A stretch of DNA of 64,000 nt from CAIVPM01 sp049242865. GTDB lineage: Bacteria; Bacteroidota; Bacteroidia; Chitinophagales; Chitinophagaceae. The DNA lies in NCBI GenBank assembly GCA_049242865.1, contig JBMLOR010000065.1, forward strand, positions 14,446 through 78,445, in the 5' to 3' direction. Positions 44,606 to 53,796 of the stretch are shown here, in pieces. Made by a program: the position numbers and the translations under genes. The stretch's first letter is position 1. The number at the start of each line of letters is the position of its first letter. Under the pieces are notes generated by a model that was given only the letters and a program-made list of their open reading frames with translations, was not told where the DNA came from and did no database searches.

Positions 44606-45388
44606 TTATTCTCCTAATGTTCCTCCATTTACAACTCTTACTAATTCGTCGTGTATTAACCCATTGCTAGCAATTAATCCCGGTTGATATGGATTATAAT
44701 AATTGCCTTTAAGATCAGTTACTTTGCCACCTGCTTCTTCTACAATTATAAAACCAGCAGCACTATCCCATGCACTTAGCTTATGTTCATAAAAGCCATC
44801 AAATCTACCAGCAGCAACCCAGCATAAATCAATTGCTGCACTGCCTAATCTACGTACAGGTATGCCTTTTCTTATAAACTTTTCAAACACCTGCAATGGA
44901 CCATTCTCCATATCTAAATAAGTGTAAGGAAAACCAGTAACCATGCAGCTTTTAATTAAGTCGTTTTGCGTGCTTACATTTATTTTCTTATCATTTAATG
45001 TGGCACCAAATCCTTTTTGTGCAAAATAAAATTCATTCATAAAAGGATTATAAACAGCACCCATTTCCATTTTACCATTATACTCTACTCCAATACTTAC
45101 ACAACAAATAGGTATACCGTTTGCAAAATTTACTGTACCATCAATAGGGTCAATGATCCATTTATATTCACTGTTTTGTTCCATAGCACCTGCTTCTTCA
45201 CTTAAAATAAAGTGTTCAGGAAAGTTTGATTTTATAATTTCAATGATAGCTTTTTCGCTTTTATGATCTACTTCTGTAACTAAGTTATTAATTCCTTCTT
45301 TGTTAAATATTCCAAAAGATTTATTAAAGTTTTCTTGCATTATTTTTCCACCCGCTAGGGTTGCTTCTATCAATGTTTGCTTTAGCAT
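44606..45388 (-). CDS. suhB: Inositol monophosphatase family protein
   Basis: This 260-residue phosphatase has the metal-binding FILSEEAGA, WIIDPIDGTVNFANG and LSAWDSAAGFIIVEEAGGKVTD, the three signatures of the lithium-sensitive phosphatase family. It hydrolyses inositol-1-phosphate or related sugar phosphates. In bacteria some members (SuhB) also act in rRNA transcription, so the physiological role is uncertain. It is divergent from nadK. Confidence 0.9.
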   Translation of the reverse strand: MLKQTLIEATLAGGKIMQENFNKSFGIFNKEGINNLVTEVDHKSEKAIIEIIKSNFPEHFILSEEAGAMEQNSEYKWIIDPIDGTVNFANGIPICCVSIGVEYNGKMEMGAVYNPFMNEFYFAQKGFGATLNDKKINVSTQNDLIKSCMVTGFPYTYLDMENGPLQVFEKFIRKGIPVRRLGSAAIDLCWVAAGRFDGFYEHKLSAWDSAAGFIIVEEAGGKVTDLKGNYYNPYQPGLIASNGLIHDELVRVVNGGTLGE

Positions 45389-45503
45389 TTTATTTACAAT
45401 TTAAAAGTGCGTAAAAATATAGTTTATGCAGGTAAATACAGGTATTAAAAAATAACCTACAGAACATTTTATTTGCTTTACCTTAGCATCCTTTAATAAA
45501 CAA

Positions 45504-46388
45504 ATGATTGTAGCTATTTATAGTAGAGGAATTGCAATTGAACAACAAGAACAAGTTTTGCAACTTTTAGAACGCTTTAATAATTTGGGTTCTACAATTT
45601 TTTTGTATAAGCCTTTGAGAGATACGTTAGTGTTGCCAAGCTTTTTATATACCAAAGTGCATCCTTTTTTACAGCATAAAGATTTGGTTGATAACGAAGT
45701 AGAGTGTTTGATAACTATTGGCGGGGATGGAACTTTGTTAGATGCTGTAACATTTGCAGCCAATAGTAATATTCCCATTCTGGGAATAAATTTTGGAAGG
45801 CTAGGTTTTTTAGCTAGCATCAGTAAAGAAGAAGTGAATGCTGCTGTTGATTCGTTGGTAAATGGAACCTACATTGTTGATAAACGAACCTTAATTCATT
45901 TAGATTCAAATGTGCCTAATTTATTTGGCGAGCACCCTTACGGTTTAAATGAGTTTGCCTTGCATAAGCAAGATATTTCGAGTATGATAAAAATACATAC
46001 TTATATAAATGGTGAGTTTTTAAATACCTACTGGGCCGATGGTTTAATTGTAAGCACACCAACTGGCAGTACAGGGTATAACTTAAGTTGTGGTGGTCCA
46101 ATATTGTTTCCAGAAAGTGCAAGTTTTGTAATTACGCCCGTATCACCTCATAACTTAAATGTAAGGCCAATTGTAGTTGCCGATAACAACATCATTTCTT
46201 TTGAGGTTGAAGGTAGAGCAGATAATTTTATTTGTGTGTTAGATGCAAGGAGAGAACTTGTAAAAATGGATGTACAGTTGGCTGTAAAAAAAGAAACGTT
46301 TACAGTAAATCTTATAAGGTTAAATGAAAATAGCTTTTTATCTACCTTAAGAACTAAGCTTACTTGGGGAATGGATAAAAGAAATTAA
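45504..46388 (+). CDS. nadK: NAD kinase
   Basis: This 294-residue kinase has the diagnostic IGGDGTLLDAV (GGDGT at 73-77), ILGINFGRLGFLAS, LNEFALHK, DGLIVSTPTGSTGYNLSCGGP and ITPVSPHNLNVRPIVV. It phosphorylates NAD to NADP. It is followed after 108 bases by a PorG-like gene, a linkage seen often in Bacteroidota. Confidence 0.95.
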   Translation: MIVAIYSRGIAIEQQEQVLQLLERFNNLGSTIFLYKPLRDTLVLPSFLYTKVHPFLQHKDLVDNEVECLITIGGDGTLLDAVTFAANSNIPILGINFGRLGFLASISKEEVNAAVDSLVNGTYIVDKRTLIHLDSNVPNLFGEHPYGLNEFALHKQDISSMIKIHTYINGEFLNTYWADGLIVSTPTGSTGYNLSCGGPILFPESASFVITPVSPHNLNVRPIVVADNNIISFEVEGRADNFICVLDARRELVKMDVQLAVKKETFTVNLIRLNENSFLSTLRTKLTWGMDKRN

Positions 46389-46496
46389 CTTTTTATTGCT
46401 AAAAAAAGCCTCATCTTTACCAATAATAAAAATATCTCATCTTAAAAACGAGCTTCTTTATTGCAAAAACTTTACTTTGTAACATTTAATAAATTA

Positions 46497-47345
46497 ATGA
46501 AAACAATAGTAGCTTTTTTATTTATAGTTTTTGGAATAAGCAAAAGCATTAAGGCACAGGTTTTTGAAAGTTATGTGCATCAAGGTGAGTTAGGCATTAG
46601 TGCAGGTATAGGGCATTATTTTGGAGATATAAATCCCGAAATAAACTTTAATAGCCCAAAATTTTCAGCTTCTATTCACTTTACAAAGCAATTTAATAAT
46701 TATGTTGGTTTAAAGCTTTCTGGTACTTATGCTTTTTTGGCACATGCCGATAAGTATAGCTTTAACAATGTACAACGCTTGCGTAACTTAAGTTTTAATT
46801 CAGATGTTTGGGAGTTTACAGCAAGCGGAACATTTAATTTTTTTAAATTTAATCCATTATTTCCGGAGTACAGATTTACACCTTACGTTGGTTTAGGTGT
46901 AGGAATTTTTAGTTACGATCCGTACGCTTTTTTAGGTGGCGAAAAATATTTTTTAAGAAATATTGGAACTGAAGGGCAGGGTAGTAGTTTGTATCCTGAA
47001 AGAAAGCCTTATGGCAATGTGGCTTATTGTTTTCCATTAACTATTGGTTTAAAATATGCCATAAATAGCAGGATGAATATTTTTACAGAAATGAAATACA
47101 GGTTTACAACAACCGATTATTTAGATGATGTAAGCACTACTTATGCACCTGGTGCTTTTCCTTTAGACCCTACAACAGGGGTTCCTACAGCTGGCTTTTT
47201 TTTACACGATAGAAGTTATGAATATGGTACTTCAATAGGCATAGAAGGCAGACAAAGAGGCAACAGTTTAGCTAACGATGCCTTTGCAACCTTTCAAGTT
47301 GGTATATCATTTAACTTACAAAAATATGTTTGTCCAAAGTTTTAA
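46497..47345 (+). CDS. DUF6089 outer-membrane protein, PorG-like
   Basis: An outer-membrane beta-barrel protein of 282 residues with a signal peptide (ISKSIKAQV). It begins the mature part with ELGISAGIGHYFGDINP and has FTPYVGLGVGIFSYDPYA and LTIGLKYAINSRMNIFTEMKYRFT before a C-terminal strand ending in F. This is the DUF6089 family, which includes PorG of the type IX secretion system. The link with nadK supports this. The frame extends to a TTG at 46461, but the ATG at 46497 gives a proper signal peptide. Other T9SS genes are not in the window. Confidence 0.78.
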   Translation: MKTIVAFLFIVFGISKSIKAQVFESYVHQGELGISAGIGHYFGDINPEINFNSPKFSASIHFTKQFNNYVGLKLSGTYAFLAHADKYSFNNVQRLRNLSFNSDVWEFTASGTFNFFKFNPLFPEYRFTPYVGLGVGIFSYDPYAFLGGEKYFLRNIGTEGQGSSLYPERKPYGNVAYCFPLTIGLKYAINSRMNIFTEMKYRFTTTDYLDDVSTTYAPGAFPLDPTTGVPTAGFFLHDRSYEYGTSIGIEGRQRGNSLANDAFATFQVGISFNLQKYVCPKF

Positions 47346-47365
47346 AACTTTAATGTAAGTACCAA

Positions 47366-48373
47366 TTAATATTTTCTTTTTTCCCAAAATGCTTTAATTC
47401 TGTCTGCAACATTTTGCTTAATACTTTCGTAAAAGAAATTATAATCTGCAACATGATAGTTTTTGTTTAAAAAACCAATACCAAAAATTTTTGGTTTAGT
47501 TACCCAAACTACATTTCCAACAACGTTGGCATCAATTAAATTTTGATGTACGTCGTTAAAATCTTTTTTTAAAATACCTTTATTTTCTTCTTTATTAGCT
47601 GTTGGTTTATCAATATCCCAAGTTATTGGGTTTGTAGTAACTGCTGGTTGATTTTCGGCTTGTACATATTCTGGTAAATAATTATACTCAAAAGTTCTCC
47701 AACTTACTATGCATCCTGTACTATTTGGCTTGGTACACTCTTTAATATTATTAGTTAAACTTTTAGGAACGTAGTATCCAACTAAATAGGCAGCTACTAA
47801 TTGATTTTGTAGAGTAGTTCCATCAAAAAATTCTTTAATTAAGTTGCGTGCATGAAATGTACCTTGGCTATGCGATGCAATTATAATTGGCCTTCCATTA
47901 TTATAATTTTTCAAATAGTATTCAAAAGCATCTTTTACATCTGCATAAGCTAGTTCAAAAGCTTTTAAAGCATTGATACTATCTTCAAAGTTTGTAGGAA
48001 AAAAACTGCTTAAGTGGGCTTGCCTATAACGTGGGGCAAACACTCTTGCACTGCTATTAAAAACAGATGCCTGAAATTGAATACTCCCTTCATCAGTTTT
48101 TTCGTTTAAATCTTTATCAAAAACTGAGGCATTTTGGCCAAATATTTTCTTTTTAGTATAACTAGTTGGATGAATAAAAAATACATCAACACTTGTATCG
48201 GTTGCATATTTTCCTGCAATATCTTTTGGTTGCTTATCACTAAAATCTGCTTTGTAAGGATGTGCTGCCCAAACTTCCAAACTAGCATAATTTGGTTTTT
48301 CAGGATTGTTTGTTTGGGTAAATGATGGTACAGTTAATAATAAACTTATGGTACTTAAAAAAAATTTATTCAT
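47366..48373 (-). CDS. Exported alpha/beta-hydrolase, DUF3089
   Basis: A 335-residue protein with a signal peptide (ending VPSFTQTN) and a DUF3089 hydrolase domain: DVFFIHPTSYTKKKIFGQNAS near the N-terminus, VFAPRYRQAHLSSF, and the nucleophile in IIIASHSQGTFHARNLIKEF (serine within HSQG). The His and Asp partners are expected later. The family is annotated as lysophospholipase-like; the true substrate is unknown. It is convergent with the PorG-like gene, 20 bases apart. Confidence 0.83.
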   Translation of the reverse strand: MNKFFLSTISLLLTVPSFTQTNNPEKPNYASLEVWAAHPYKADFSDKQPKDIAGKYATDTSVDVFFIHPTSYTKKKIFGQNASVFDKDLNEKTDEGSIQFQASVFNSSARVFAPRYRQAHLSSFFPTNFEDSINALKAFELAYADVKDAFEYYLKNYNNGRPIIIASHSQGTFHARNLIKEFFDGTTLQNQLVAAYLVGYYVPKSLTNNIKECTKPNSTGCIVSWRTFEYNYLPEYVQAENQPAVTTNPITWDIDKPTANKEENKGILKKDFNDVHQNLIDANVVGNVVWVTKPKIFGIGFLNKNYHVADYNFFYESIKQNVADRIKAFWEKRKY

Positions 48374-48490
48374 ACTTCAAAAAATTATTCAAATATAAAA
48401 CCTAAGCATTCAATAATCATTCCAATAAAAATCAATTATAAAAACTTTTACATTTTAAAAACAATTGTATGTTTACCCAAATTTATAAAT

Positions 48491-50044
48491 ATGTCAAATA
48501 TTGAATCTTTTAAAGCGTCAGTAAACAATGGTTATCAATTTAAAGGAGAGCATGTTAAAATTGGTGTAGGTATGTTAGATGGAGTTATCGTACCTGAAGC
48601 AGATATTTTTTTACCTCTAAAAACTATGAATAGGCATGGTTTAATTGCTGGTGCTACTGGTACGGGTAAAACCAAAACTTTGCAAATGATAAGTGAAAAC
48701 TTAAGTAACAATAGTGTTCCTGTGGTATTGATGGATATTAAGGGCGACTTAAGTGGTATTGCAGCTGCAGGTATGGCAAATGATAAAATAAATGATAGAT
48801 GCTCAAAACTAAATATTACGTACACGCCACAGGGTTTTCCTGTTGAATTGCTAACTTTAAGCGATGCTAAAGGTGTTAAGTTGCGAGCTACTGTTACCGA
48901 GTTTGGCCCAATTTTGTTGAGTAAAATTTTAGGATTAAACGATACTCAAGAAGGTTTGGTAGCAATGATATTTAAGTATTGTGATGATAACGCAATGCCT
49001 TTGCTCGACCTAAAAGATTTTATAAAAGTTTTACAGTTTATTGGAGATGAAGGTAAAGCTGAAATTGAAAAATCTTATGGTAAAATTTCAACAAGCAGTA
49101 CAGGAACAATTTTACGAAAAGTGGTAGAGCTACAACAGCAAGGTGCTGATGTTTTTTTTGGTGAAAAAAGTTTTGAAGTAGATGATTTAATGCGATTTAA
49201 CGACAAAGGGCAAGGTATAATAAGCATTTTGCGAGTGATGGATATGCAAAGCAAGCCAAAGCTATTTAGTACATTTATGCTTCAGTTGTTAGCAGAATTA
49301 TATGCCACAGCTCCTGAAGAAGGCGACTTAGATAAACCAAAATTGGTATTAATTATTGATGAAGCACATCTTGTTTTCCAGGAAGCTAACCAAGCTTTAT
49401 TACAACAAATCGAAACAGTAATTAAACTAATAAGAAGTAAGGGCATTGGTATTTTCTTTTGTACTCAAAATCCACAAGATATTCCAGCAAGTATTTTATC
49501 TCAGCTTGGTTTAAAAGTACAACATGCATTGCGTGCATTTACAGCTGCTGATAGAAAAACAATTAAAACAGCTGCCGAAAATTTTCCAGTTAGCGAACAT
49601 TATGTTGTAGATGAATTGCTTACACAAATGGGTATTGGCGAGGCTTTTGTAACACTTTTAAACGAAAAGGGCATACCAACTCCTTTAGTACATACTATGC
49701 TTTGTCCACCACAAAGTAGAATGGATATTTTAACTGATAATGAGTTGGATGAATTAATTAGTAAAAGTAAGCTAGTTAAAAAATATAATGAGGTTGTTGA
49801 TACAGAAAGTGCTTACGAAATACTTACTAAAAAATTAGAAGAAGCAGCAAAAAAATCTGAAGAAGAAGCTCAGGAAAAACAAGAAGAAAAGGCAGCAAAA
49901 CAAGATGAAGAAAAAGGTGGAAGCTTTTTCGATAATCCTATATTAAAACAAGTTGGCCGTACTGCTGCACAAGTTATAACTAGAAGTTTGTTAGGAGCAT
50001 TGGGCTTAGGTGGAAGAACAAGCAGAAAAAAGAGCTTGTTTTAA
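48491..50044 (+). CDS. HerA-like ATPase of the DUF853 family
   Basis: This 517-residue ATPase has a Walker A GATGTGKT (54-61), VVLMDIKGDLSGIAAAG, a Walker B LVLIIDEAHLVFQEA and the arginine-finger region RSKGIGIFFCTQNPQDIP. Then come LGLKVQHALRAFTAADRK and a charged Glu/Lys/Gln coiled coil at about 445-490 before a basic C-terminus. DUF853 proteins resemble the HerA/FtsK DNA pumps but lack a known partner such as NurA; none is adjacent here. The cellular role is unknown. Confidence 0.87.
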   Translation: MSNIESFKASVNNGYQFKGEHVKIGVGMLDGVIVPEADIFLPLKTMNRHGLIAGATGTGKTKTLQMISENLSNNSVPVVLMDIKGDLSGIAAAGMANDKINDRCSKLNITYTPQGFPVELLTLSDAKGVKLRATVTEFGPILLSKILGLNDTQEGLVAMIFKYCDDNAMPLLDLKDFIKVLQFIGDEGKAEIEKSYGKISTSSTGTILRKVVELQQQGADVFFGEKSFEVDDLMRFNDKGQGIISILRVMDMQSKPKLFSTFMLQLLAELYATAPEEGDLDKPKLVLIIDEAHLVFQEANQALLQQIETVIKLIRSKGIGIFFCTQNPQDIPASILSQLGLKVQHALRAFTAADRKTIKTAAENFPVSEHYVVDELLTQMGIGEAFVTLLNEKGIPTPLVHTMLCPPQSRMDILTDNELDELISKSKLVKKYNEVVDTESAYEILTKKLEEAAKKSEEEAQEKQEEKAAKQDEEKGGSFFDNPILKQVGRTAAQVITRSLLGALGLGGRTSRKKSLF

Positions 50045-50085
50045 AGTATAAATTCATAATAATTTATTAAAAAAAACAGTTTTAG

Positions 50086-50116
50086 TTGTATTGCAATAAT
50101 CATAAAAATATATTTG
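50086..50116 (+). promoter_or_regulatory. Promoter of the DUF2147 gene
   Basis: TTG (50086-50088), 20 bases, then TATATTTG (50109-50116), a full match to the Bacteroidota consensus, 17 bases before the ATG. Confidence 0.7.
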
Positions 50117-50132
50117 TTCTCAAAGTTGTTAT

Positions 50133-50582
50133 ATGAAAAAAATAGTTTCGTTTTTAGGTAGTTTGTTTATAATGTATGTTGCCAATGCACAAAATTTTAA
50201 AGCTGATGATTTAGTTGGAATTTGGAAAACTGGTGAAGGCACAGCAATGGTTAAAATTTATAAGAATGGCGAAAAGTATCAAGGAAGAATCGTATGGCTA
50301 AAAGAGCCAAATGATAAAGATGGAAAGCCAAAAACTGATGTTAATCACCCTGATGAAAAAGTGCATAACAGACCAATTGTTGGCCTAATTAATACTTGGG
50401 ATTTTACTTTTAAAGAGCCAAATGAGTGGGAAAATGGTAAAATATATGATCCAAAAAATGGTAAAACTTATAGTTGTACTATAACTATGACTAGTATTAA
50501 TACTATCGATGTAAGAGGATATATTGGGGTGTCATTATTTGGCAGAACTGATAGTTGGACAAGGCAAGTTCAAGGAAAATAA
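50133..50582 (+). CDS. Exported DUF2147 protein
   Basis: This 149-residue protein has a signal peptide (MYVANAQN) and a single lipocalin-like DUF2147 domain: DDLVGIWKTGEGTAMVKIYK, KYQGRIVWLKEPND, GKIYDPKNGKTYSC and VRGYIGVSLFGRTDSWTR. The family is widespread, periplasmic and without a known function. It has its own promoter, and a strong terminator is shared with the convergent atp operon. Confidence 0.88.
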   Translation: MKKIVSFLGSLFIMYVANAQNFKADDLVGIWKTGEGTAMVKIYKNGEKYQGRIVWLKEPNDKDGKPKTDVNHPDEKVHNRPIVGLINTWDFTFKEPNEWENGKIYDPKNGKTYSCTITMTSINTIDVRGYIGVSLFGRTDSWTRQVQGK

Positions 50583-50607
50583 ATACTTTGCTTAATTTCC
50601 AAATAAT

Positions 50608-50638
50608 AAAAAAGCTTCGATTAAATCGAAGCTTTTTT
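50608..50638. terminator. Bidirectional terminator between the DUF2147 gene and atpA
   Basis: AAAAAAGCTTCGA (50608-50620) pairs perfectly with TCGAAGCTTTTTT (50626-50638) over a TTAAA loop. T runs are present in both directions. It ends the atp operon 28 bases after the atpA stop. Confidence 0.92.
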
Positions 50639-50665
50639 ATATATACATTCTCTTGAGGAAGTTAA

Positions 50666-52243
50666 CTATTTATATTGTGCAGTTAAACCTTTTGCTAACT
50701 CTACCATTTTGGCAAGGCTAGCATCATTTAATACACCTTTTTTAAATTCTGCTAAAACATCTGGCAATTTGTTTTGCATTTCAGTTAAGAAATGGTCTTC
50801 AAATGCTTTTACATTTTTTACAGCTACTTCTTTTAATAAACCTTGTGTACCAAGATAAATAATAGCAACTTGTTTTTCTACTGTGAATGGTGTAAACTGT
50901 GGTTGTTTTAAGATTTCTACGTTACGAGCACCTTTATCAATTACATTTTTAGTTGCAGCATCTAAATCTCCACCAAATTTAGAGAAAGCCTCAAGCTCTC
51001 TGTAAAGTGCTTGGTCAAGTTTTAAAGTACCCGCAACTTTTTTCATTGATTTAATTTGTGCATTACCACCCACACGGCTTACACTAATACCAACATTAAT
51101 TGCTGGACGAATACCTGCATTAAACAAGTTACCTTCCAAGAAAATTTGACCGTCGGTAATAGAAATTACGTTTGTAGGAATATAAGCAGAAACGTCACCA
51201 GCTTGAGTTTCAATAATTGGCAATGCTGTTAAACTACCACCACCTTTTACCAAATGCTTAATGCTATCTGGTAAATCGTTCATGTTTTTAGCAACATCAT
51301 CATTATTAATCACTTTTGCAGCACGCTCTAACAAACGACTATGCAAGTAGAATACGTCACCAGGATAAGCTTCACGTCCTGGAGGTCTTCTTAACAATAA
51401 AGAAACCTCACGATAAGCCACAGCTTGTTTACTTAAATCATCATAAACAATTAAAGCCGGACGGCCAGTATCTCTAAAAAACTCACCAATTGCAGCTCCA
51501 GCAAATGGAGCATAGAATTGTTGAGGAGCAGGATCGCTTGCACTTGCACACACAATAGTTGTGTAAGCCATAGCACCATTTTCTTCTAAAGTTTTCATCA
51601 CCCCAGCAACGGTACTTGCTTTTTGTCCAATAGCTACGTATATACAATAAACTGGTTGACCAGCATCGTAAAACTCTCTTTGATTTATAATTGTATCAAC
51701 ACAAATGGCAGTTTTACCAGTTTGTCTATCACCAATTACTAGCTCTCTTTGACCACGACCTACAGGAATCATAGCATCGATAGCTTTAATACCAGTTTGT
51801 AAAGGCTCAGTAACTGGCTGACGATAAATTACGCCAGGAGCTTTTCTTTCCAAAGGCATTTCATAGGTTTCGCCAACTATTGGTCCTTTACCATCAATTG
51901 GTTCGCCCAAAGTATTAATTACACGTCCTACAACACCATCACCTACTTTAATAGAAGCAATACGTCCAGTACGTTTTACTTTAGCACCTTCTTTAATACC
52001 TTCACTGCTACCCAATAATACCACACCCACGTTATCTTCTTCAAGGTTTAAGGCAATAGCACGTGTGCCATTTTCAAATTCTACTAGCTCACCACTGCCC
52101 ACATTGTTTAATCCATAAACACGAGCAATACCATCACCTACCTGAAGTACTGTACCTACTTCTTCTAGGCTAGCACCAGCATTAAAATTGCTTAATTGCT
52201 GTCTTAAAATCGCTGAAATTTCATCAGGTTTAATGTCTGCCAT
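50666..52243 (-). CDS. atpA: ATP synthase F1 subunit alpha
   Basis: This 525-residue subunit has the P-loop GDRQTGKTAI, IYVAIGQKASTVAGV, the IVYDDLSKQAVAYRE motif, LLRRPPGREAYPGDVFYLHSR-type catalytic interface and ITDGQIFLEGNLFNAGIRPA. It forms the non-catalytic nucleotide sites of the F1 hexamer. It is the last gene of the operon atpB-E-F-H-A; the usual next gene atpG (gamma) is not present before the terminator. Confidence 0.97.
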   Translation of the reverse strand: MADIKPDEISAILRQQLSNFNAGASLEEVGTVLQVGDGIARVYGLNNVGSGELVEFENGTRAIALNLEEDNVGVVLLGSSEGIKEGAKVKRTGRIASIKVGDGVVGRVINTLGEPIDGKGPIVGETYEMPLERKAPGVIYRQPVTEPLQTGIKAIDAMIPVGRGQRELVIGDRQTGKTAICVDTIINQREFYDAGQPVYCIYVAIGQKASTVAGVMKTLEENGAMAYTTIVCASASDPAPQQFYAPFAGAAIGEFFRDTGRPALIVYDDLSKQAVAYREVSLLLRRPPGREAYPGDVFYLHSRLLERAAKVINNDDVAKNMNDLPDSIKHLVKGGGSLTALPIIETQAGDVSAYIPTNVISITDGQIFLEGNLFNAGIRPAINVGISVSRVGGNAQIKSMKKVAGTLKLDQALYRELEAFSKFGGDLDAATKNVIDKGARNVEILKQPQFTPFTVEKQVAIIYLGTQGLLKEVAVKNVKAFEDHFLTEMQNKLPDVLAEFKKGVLNDASLAKMVELAKGLTAQYK

Positions 52244-52287
52244 ATTTCAATTATTAATTATTGTTAGTTATTATTCTTACTAGTAAA

Positions 52288-52851
52288 TTATCTTATCGAA
52301 TTTACATAAATGTTTTTGCTAAATTGTGCTTTTATATCTCTCAAATCTCTTGCAATGCTAGCATCCACTAAATTATTATTAAATTCTAATACAAAACCTC
52401 CTATTAATTCTTCATCAACTTTTGTTTCAATTTCTACTTTACCCAAACCGGCTTCTGTTGCAGCTTTTGTAGCAATACTATTTTTTAAATCATCGCTAAT
52501 GGCTACAGCCGTTGTAAGTTTTACTTGATGAATGCCTTTAATATCGTTATACTGTTGTACAAACGAATCTGCTATTTCTGGCAAATCTCCCTCTCTGCTT
52601 TTATTAATTAGTAAATTAACAAACAAATTTGTTAATTCACTAACACGAGTTTTGGTAACAGCTTCTACAATTTTATTTTTTGTAGTTGAATTAATTATTG
52701 GACTTTGCAAAACTTGCACAAAATCTTTATTACTTCTACAAATAGATTGTAAAAATTTCATGTCGGCAATTGTAGTTTCCAATTGATTTTTTTCGATACT
52801 TAAATCAATTAAACTTTTTGCGTATCTATGTGCTAAACGTGGATTGGGCAT
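52288..52851 (-). CDS. atpH: ATP synthase F1 subunit delta
   Basis: This 187-residue helical protein begins PNPRLAHRYAKSLIDLSIE, the usual delta-subunit start (RYAKAL). It has a C-terminal segment with VDEELIGGFVLEFNNNLVDASI and an RDLRDIKAQF end typical of the family. It joins the F1 head to the peripheral stalk. It lies 44 bases before atpA and 73 bases after atpF; the latter gap holds short tandem repeats. Confidence 0.93.
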   Translation of the reverse strand: MPNPRLAHRYAKSLIDLSIEKNQLETTIADMKFLQSICRSNKDFVQVLQSPIINSTTKNKIVEAVTKTRVSELTNLFVNLLINKSREGDLPEIADSFVQQYNDIKGIHQVKLTTAVAISDDLKNSIATKAATEAGLGKVEIETKVDEELIGGFVLEFNNNLVDASIARDLRDIKAQFSKNIYVNSIR

Positions 52852-52860
52852 TTTTAATAA

Positions 52861-52888
52861 TTATGAATGTTGAATTATGAATGTTGAA
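52861..52888. repeat. Tandem repeat between atpF and atpH
   Basis: Two exact copies of the 14-base unit TTATGAATGTTGAA lie head to tail, followed at 52901-52933 by inverted, related AT-rich words (TAATTCATAACTCATAA). Similar short-word repeats occur at 4681-4762. Confidence 0.75.
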
Positions 52889-52924
52889 TTACTGTTTGAA
52901 TTCTTAATTCATAACTCATAATTT

Positions 52925-53419
52925 TTAATTCAGCTTTACTGAGCTAGCTAATTCTTTGATATAATTTTCTTGTTCAGATTTGTTGCTTAACTCTCTTCTT
53001 AAAATTTTCTCGCTAACTTCAATTACTAAAGCTCCAACCTGATTTTTAACATCGGTTATTGCAGCATTTTTTTGTTGGTTTATGGCAACTTGTGCATCAC
53101 CTACAATTCTATCGTATTCTGCCTTTGCTTTATCTTTAGCTTCAGCAACCATTTTATCTGCAGTTTCTTTAGCTTCTTTAATCATTGTAGCACGTTCTTC
53201 TCTAGCTTTTTGCATTAATGCTTCATTTTCGCTAGCCATTTGAGCCATTTCTGCTTTTAATTTATCGGCAGTGGCAATTGATGCTGCAATTCCTTCTTCT
53301 CTTTCTTTTAAAGTAGATAAAATTGGACCCCAAGCAAACTTTTTTAGGATAAGAAAAACAGTAATAAAGGCTAAGAATGTCCAAAACAAAAGACCTAAAC
53401 CTGGTTGTAACAGTTGCAT
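52925..53419 (-). CDS. atpF: ATP synthase F0 subunit b
   Basis: This 164-residue protein has an N-terminal membrane helix (GLGLLFWTFLAFITVFLILKK) and a long Ala/Glu/Lys-rich coiled coil (TADKLKAEMAQMASENEALM, ATMIKEAKETADKMVAEAKD), as expected of the b subunit, which forms the stator stalk. It ends with an ILRRELSN-like segment that binds delta. It lies between atpE and atpH. Confidence 0.95.
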   Translation of the reverse strand: MQLLQPGLGLLFWTFLAFITVFLILKKFAWGPILSTLKEREEGIAASIATADKLKAEMAQMASENEALMQKAREERATMIKEAKETADKMVAEAKDKAKAEYDRIVGDAQVAINQQKNAAITDVKNQVGALVIEVSEKILRRELSNKSEQENYIKELASSVKLN

Positions 53420-53447
53420 ATATAAATTTAAATAAGGTTTTTAATAA

Positions 53448-53484
53448 TTAAAATGCCCATCGCCCTGTGCTTTGGGCATTTTAA
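53448..53484 (-). promoter_or_regulatory. Intercistronic hairpin between atpE and atpF
   Basis: TTAAAATGCCCA (53448-53459) and TGGGCATTTTAA (53473-53484) form a perfect 12-base stem with a 13-base loop. It lies in the 82 bases between atpE and atpF. It could partly terminate transcription or stabilise the atpE message, giving more subunit c. Confidence 0.7.
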
Positions 53485-53501
53485 AATCAGTAATTAGATG
53501 A

Positions 53502-53750
53502 TTACTTGATGAAGATTGCTAATACAGATGCAATAACTGCGAATAACGCAACACCCTCTACGAAGGCAGCAGTTAAGATCATGTTAGAACGAATATCGTT
53601 TGCAGCTTCTGGTTGACGAGCAATACTTTCTACAGCTCCTTTACCAATTTGTCCAATACCGATACCTGCACCAATTGCAGCTAATCCAGCACCAATTGCA
53701 GCACCCATGTTTGAAATGCTACCATCTAATAAAATGTTCAATAATGACAT
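53502..53750 (-). CDS. atpE: ATP synthase F0 subunit c
   Basis: This 82-residue proteolipid has two membrane helices. The first is glycine-rich (AAIGAGLAAIGAGIGIGQIG), the loop is ARQPEA, and the second holds the ion-carrying Glu65 in AAFVEGVALFAV. The residue after Glu65 is glycine rather than serine or threonine, so a proton rather than a sodium ring is more likely. Many copies form the rotor ring. Short length, the ARQPE loop and operon position make the identification secure. Confidence 0.97.
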   Translation of the reverse strand: MSLLNILLDGSISNMGAAIGAGLAAIGAGIGIGQIGKGAVESIARQPEAANDIRSNMILTAAFVEGVALFAVIASVLAIFIK

Positions 53751-53796
53751 AGTACTTGATTTTTTTTATGAAAAAAACTTTTTATTAAAATTTTTA

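Noticed and set aside
53502..53750. Sodium-type c ring
   Set aside because: Glu65 is followed by glycine instead of serine or threonine, which does not fit the sodium-binding pattern.
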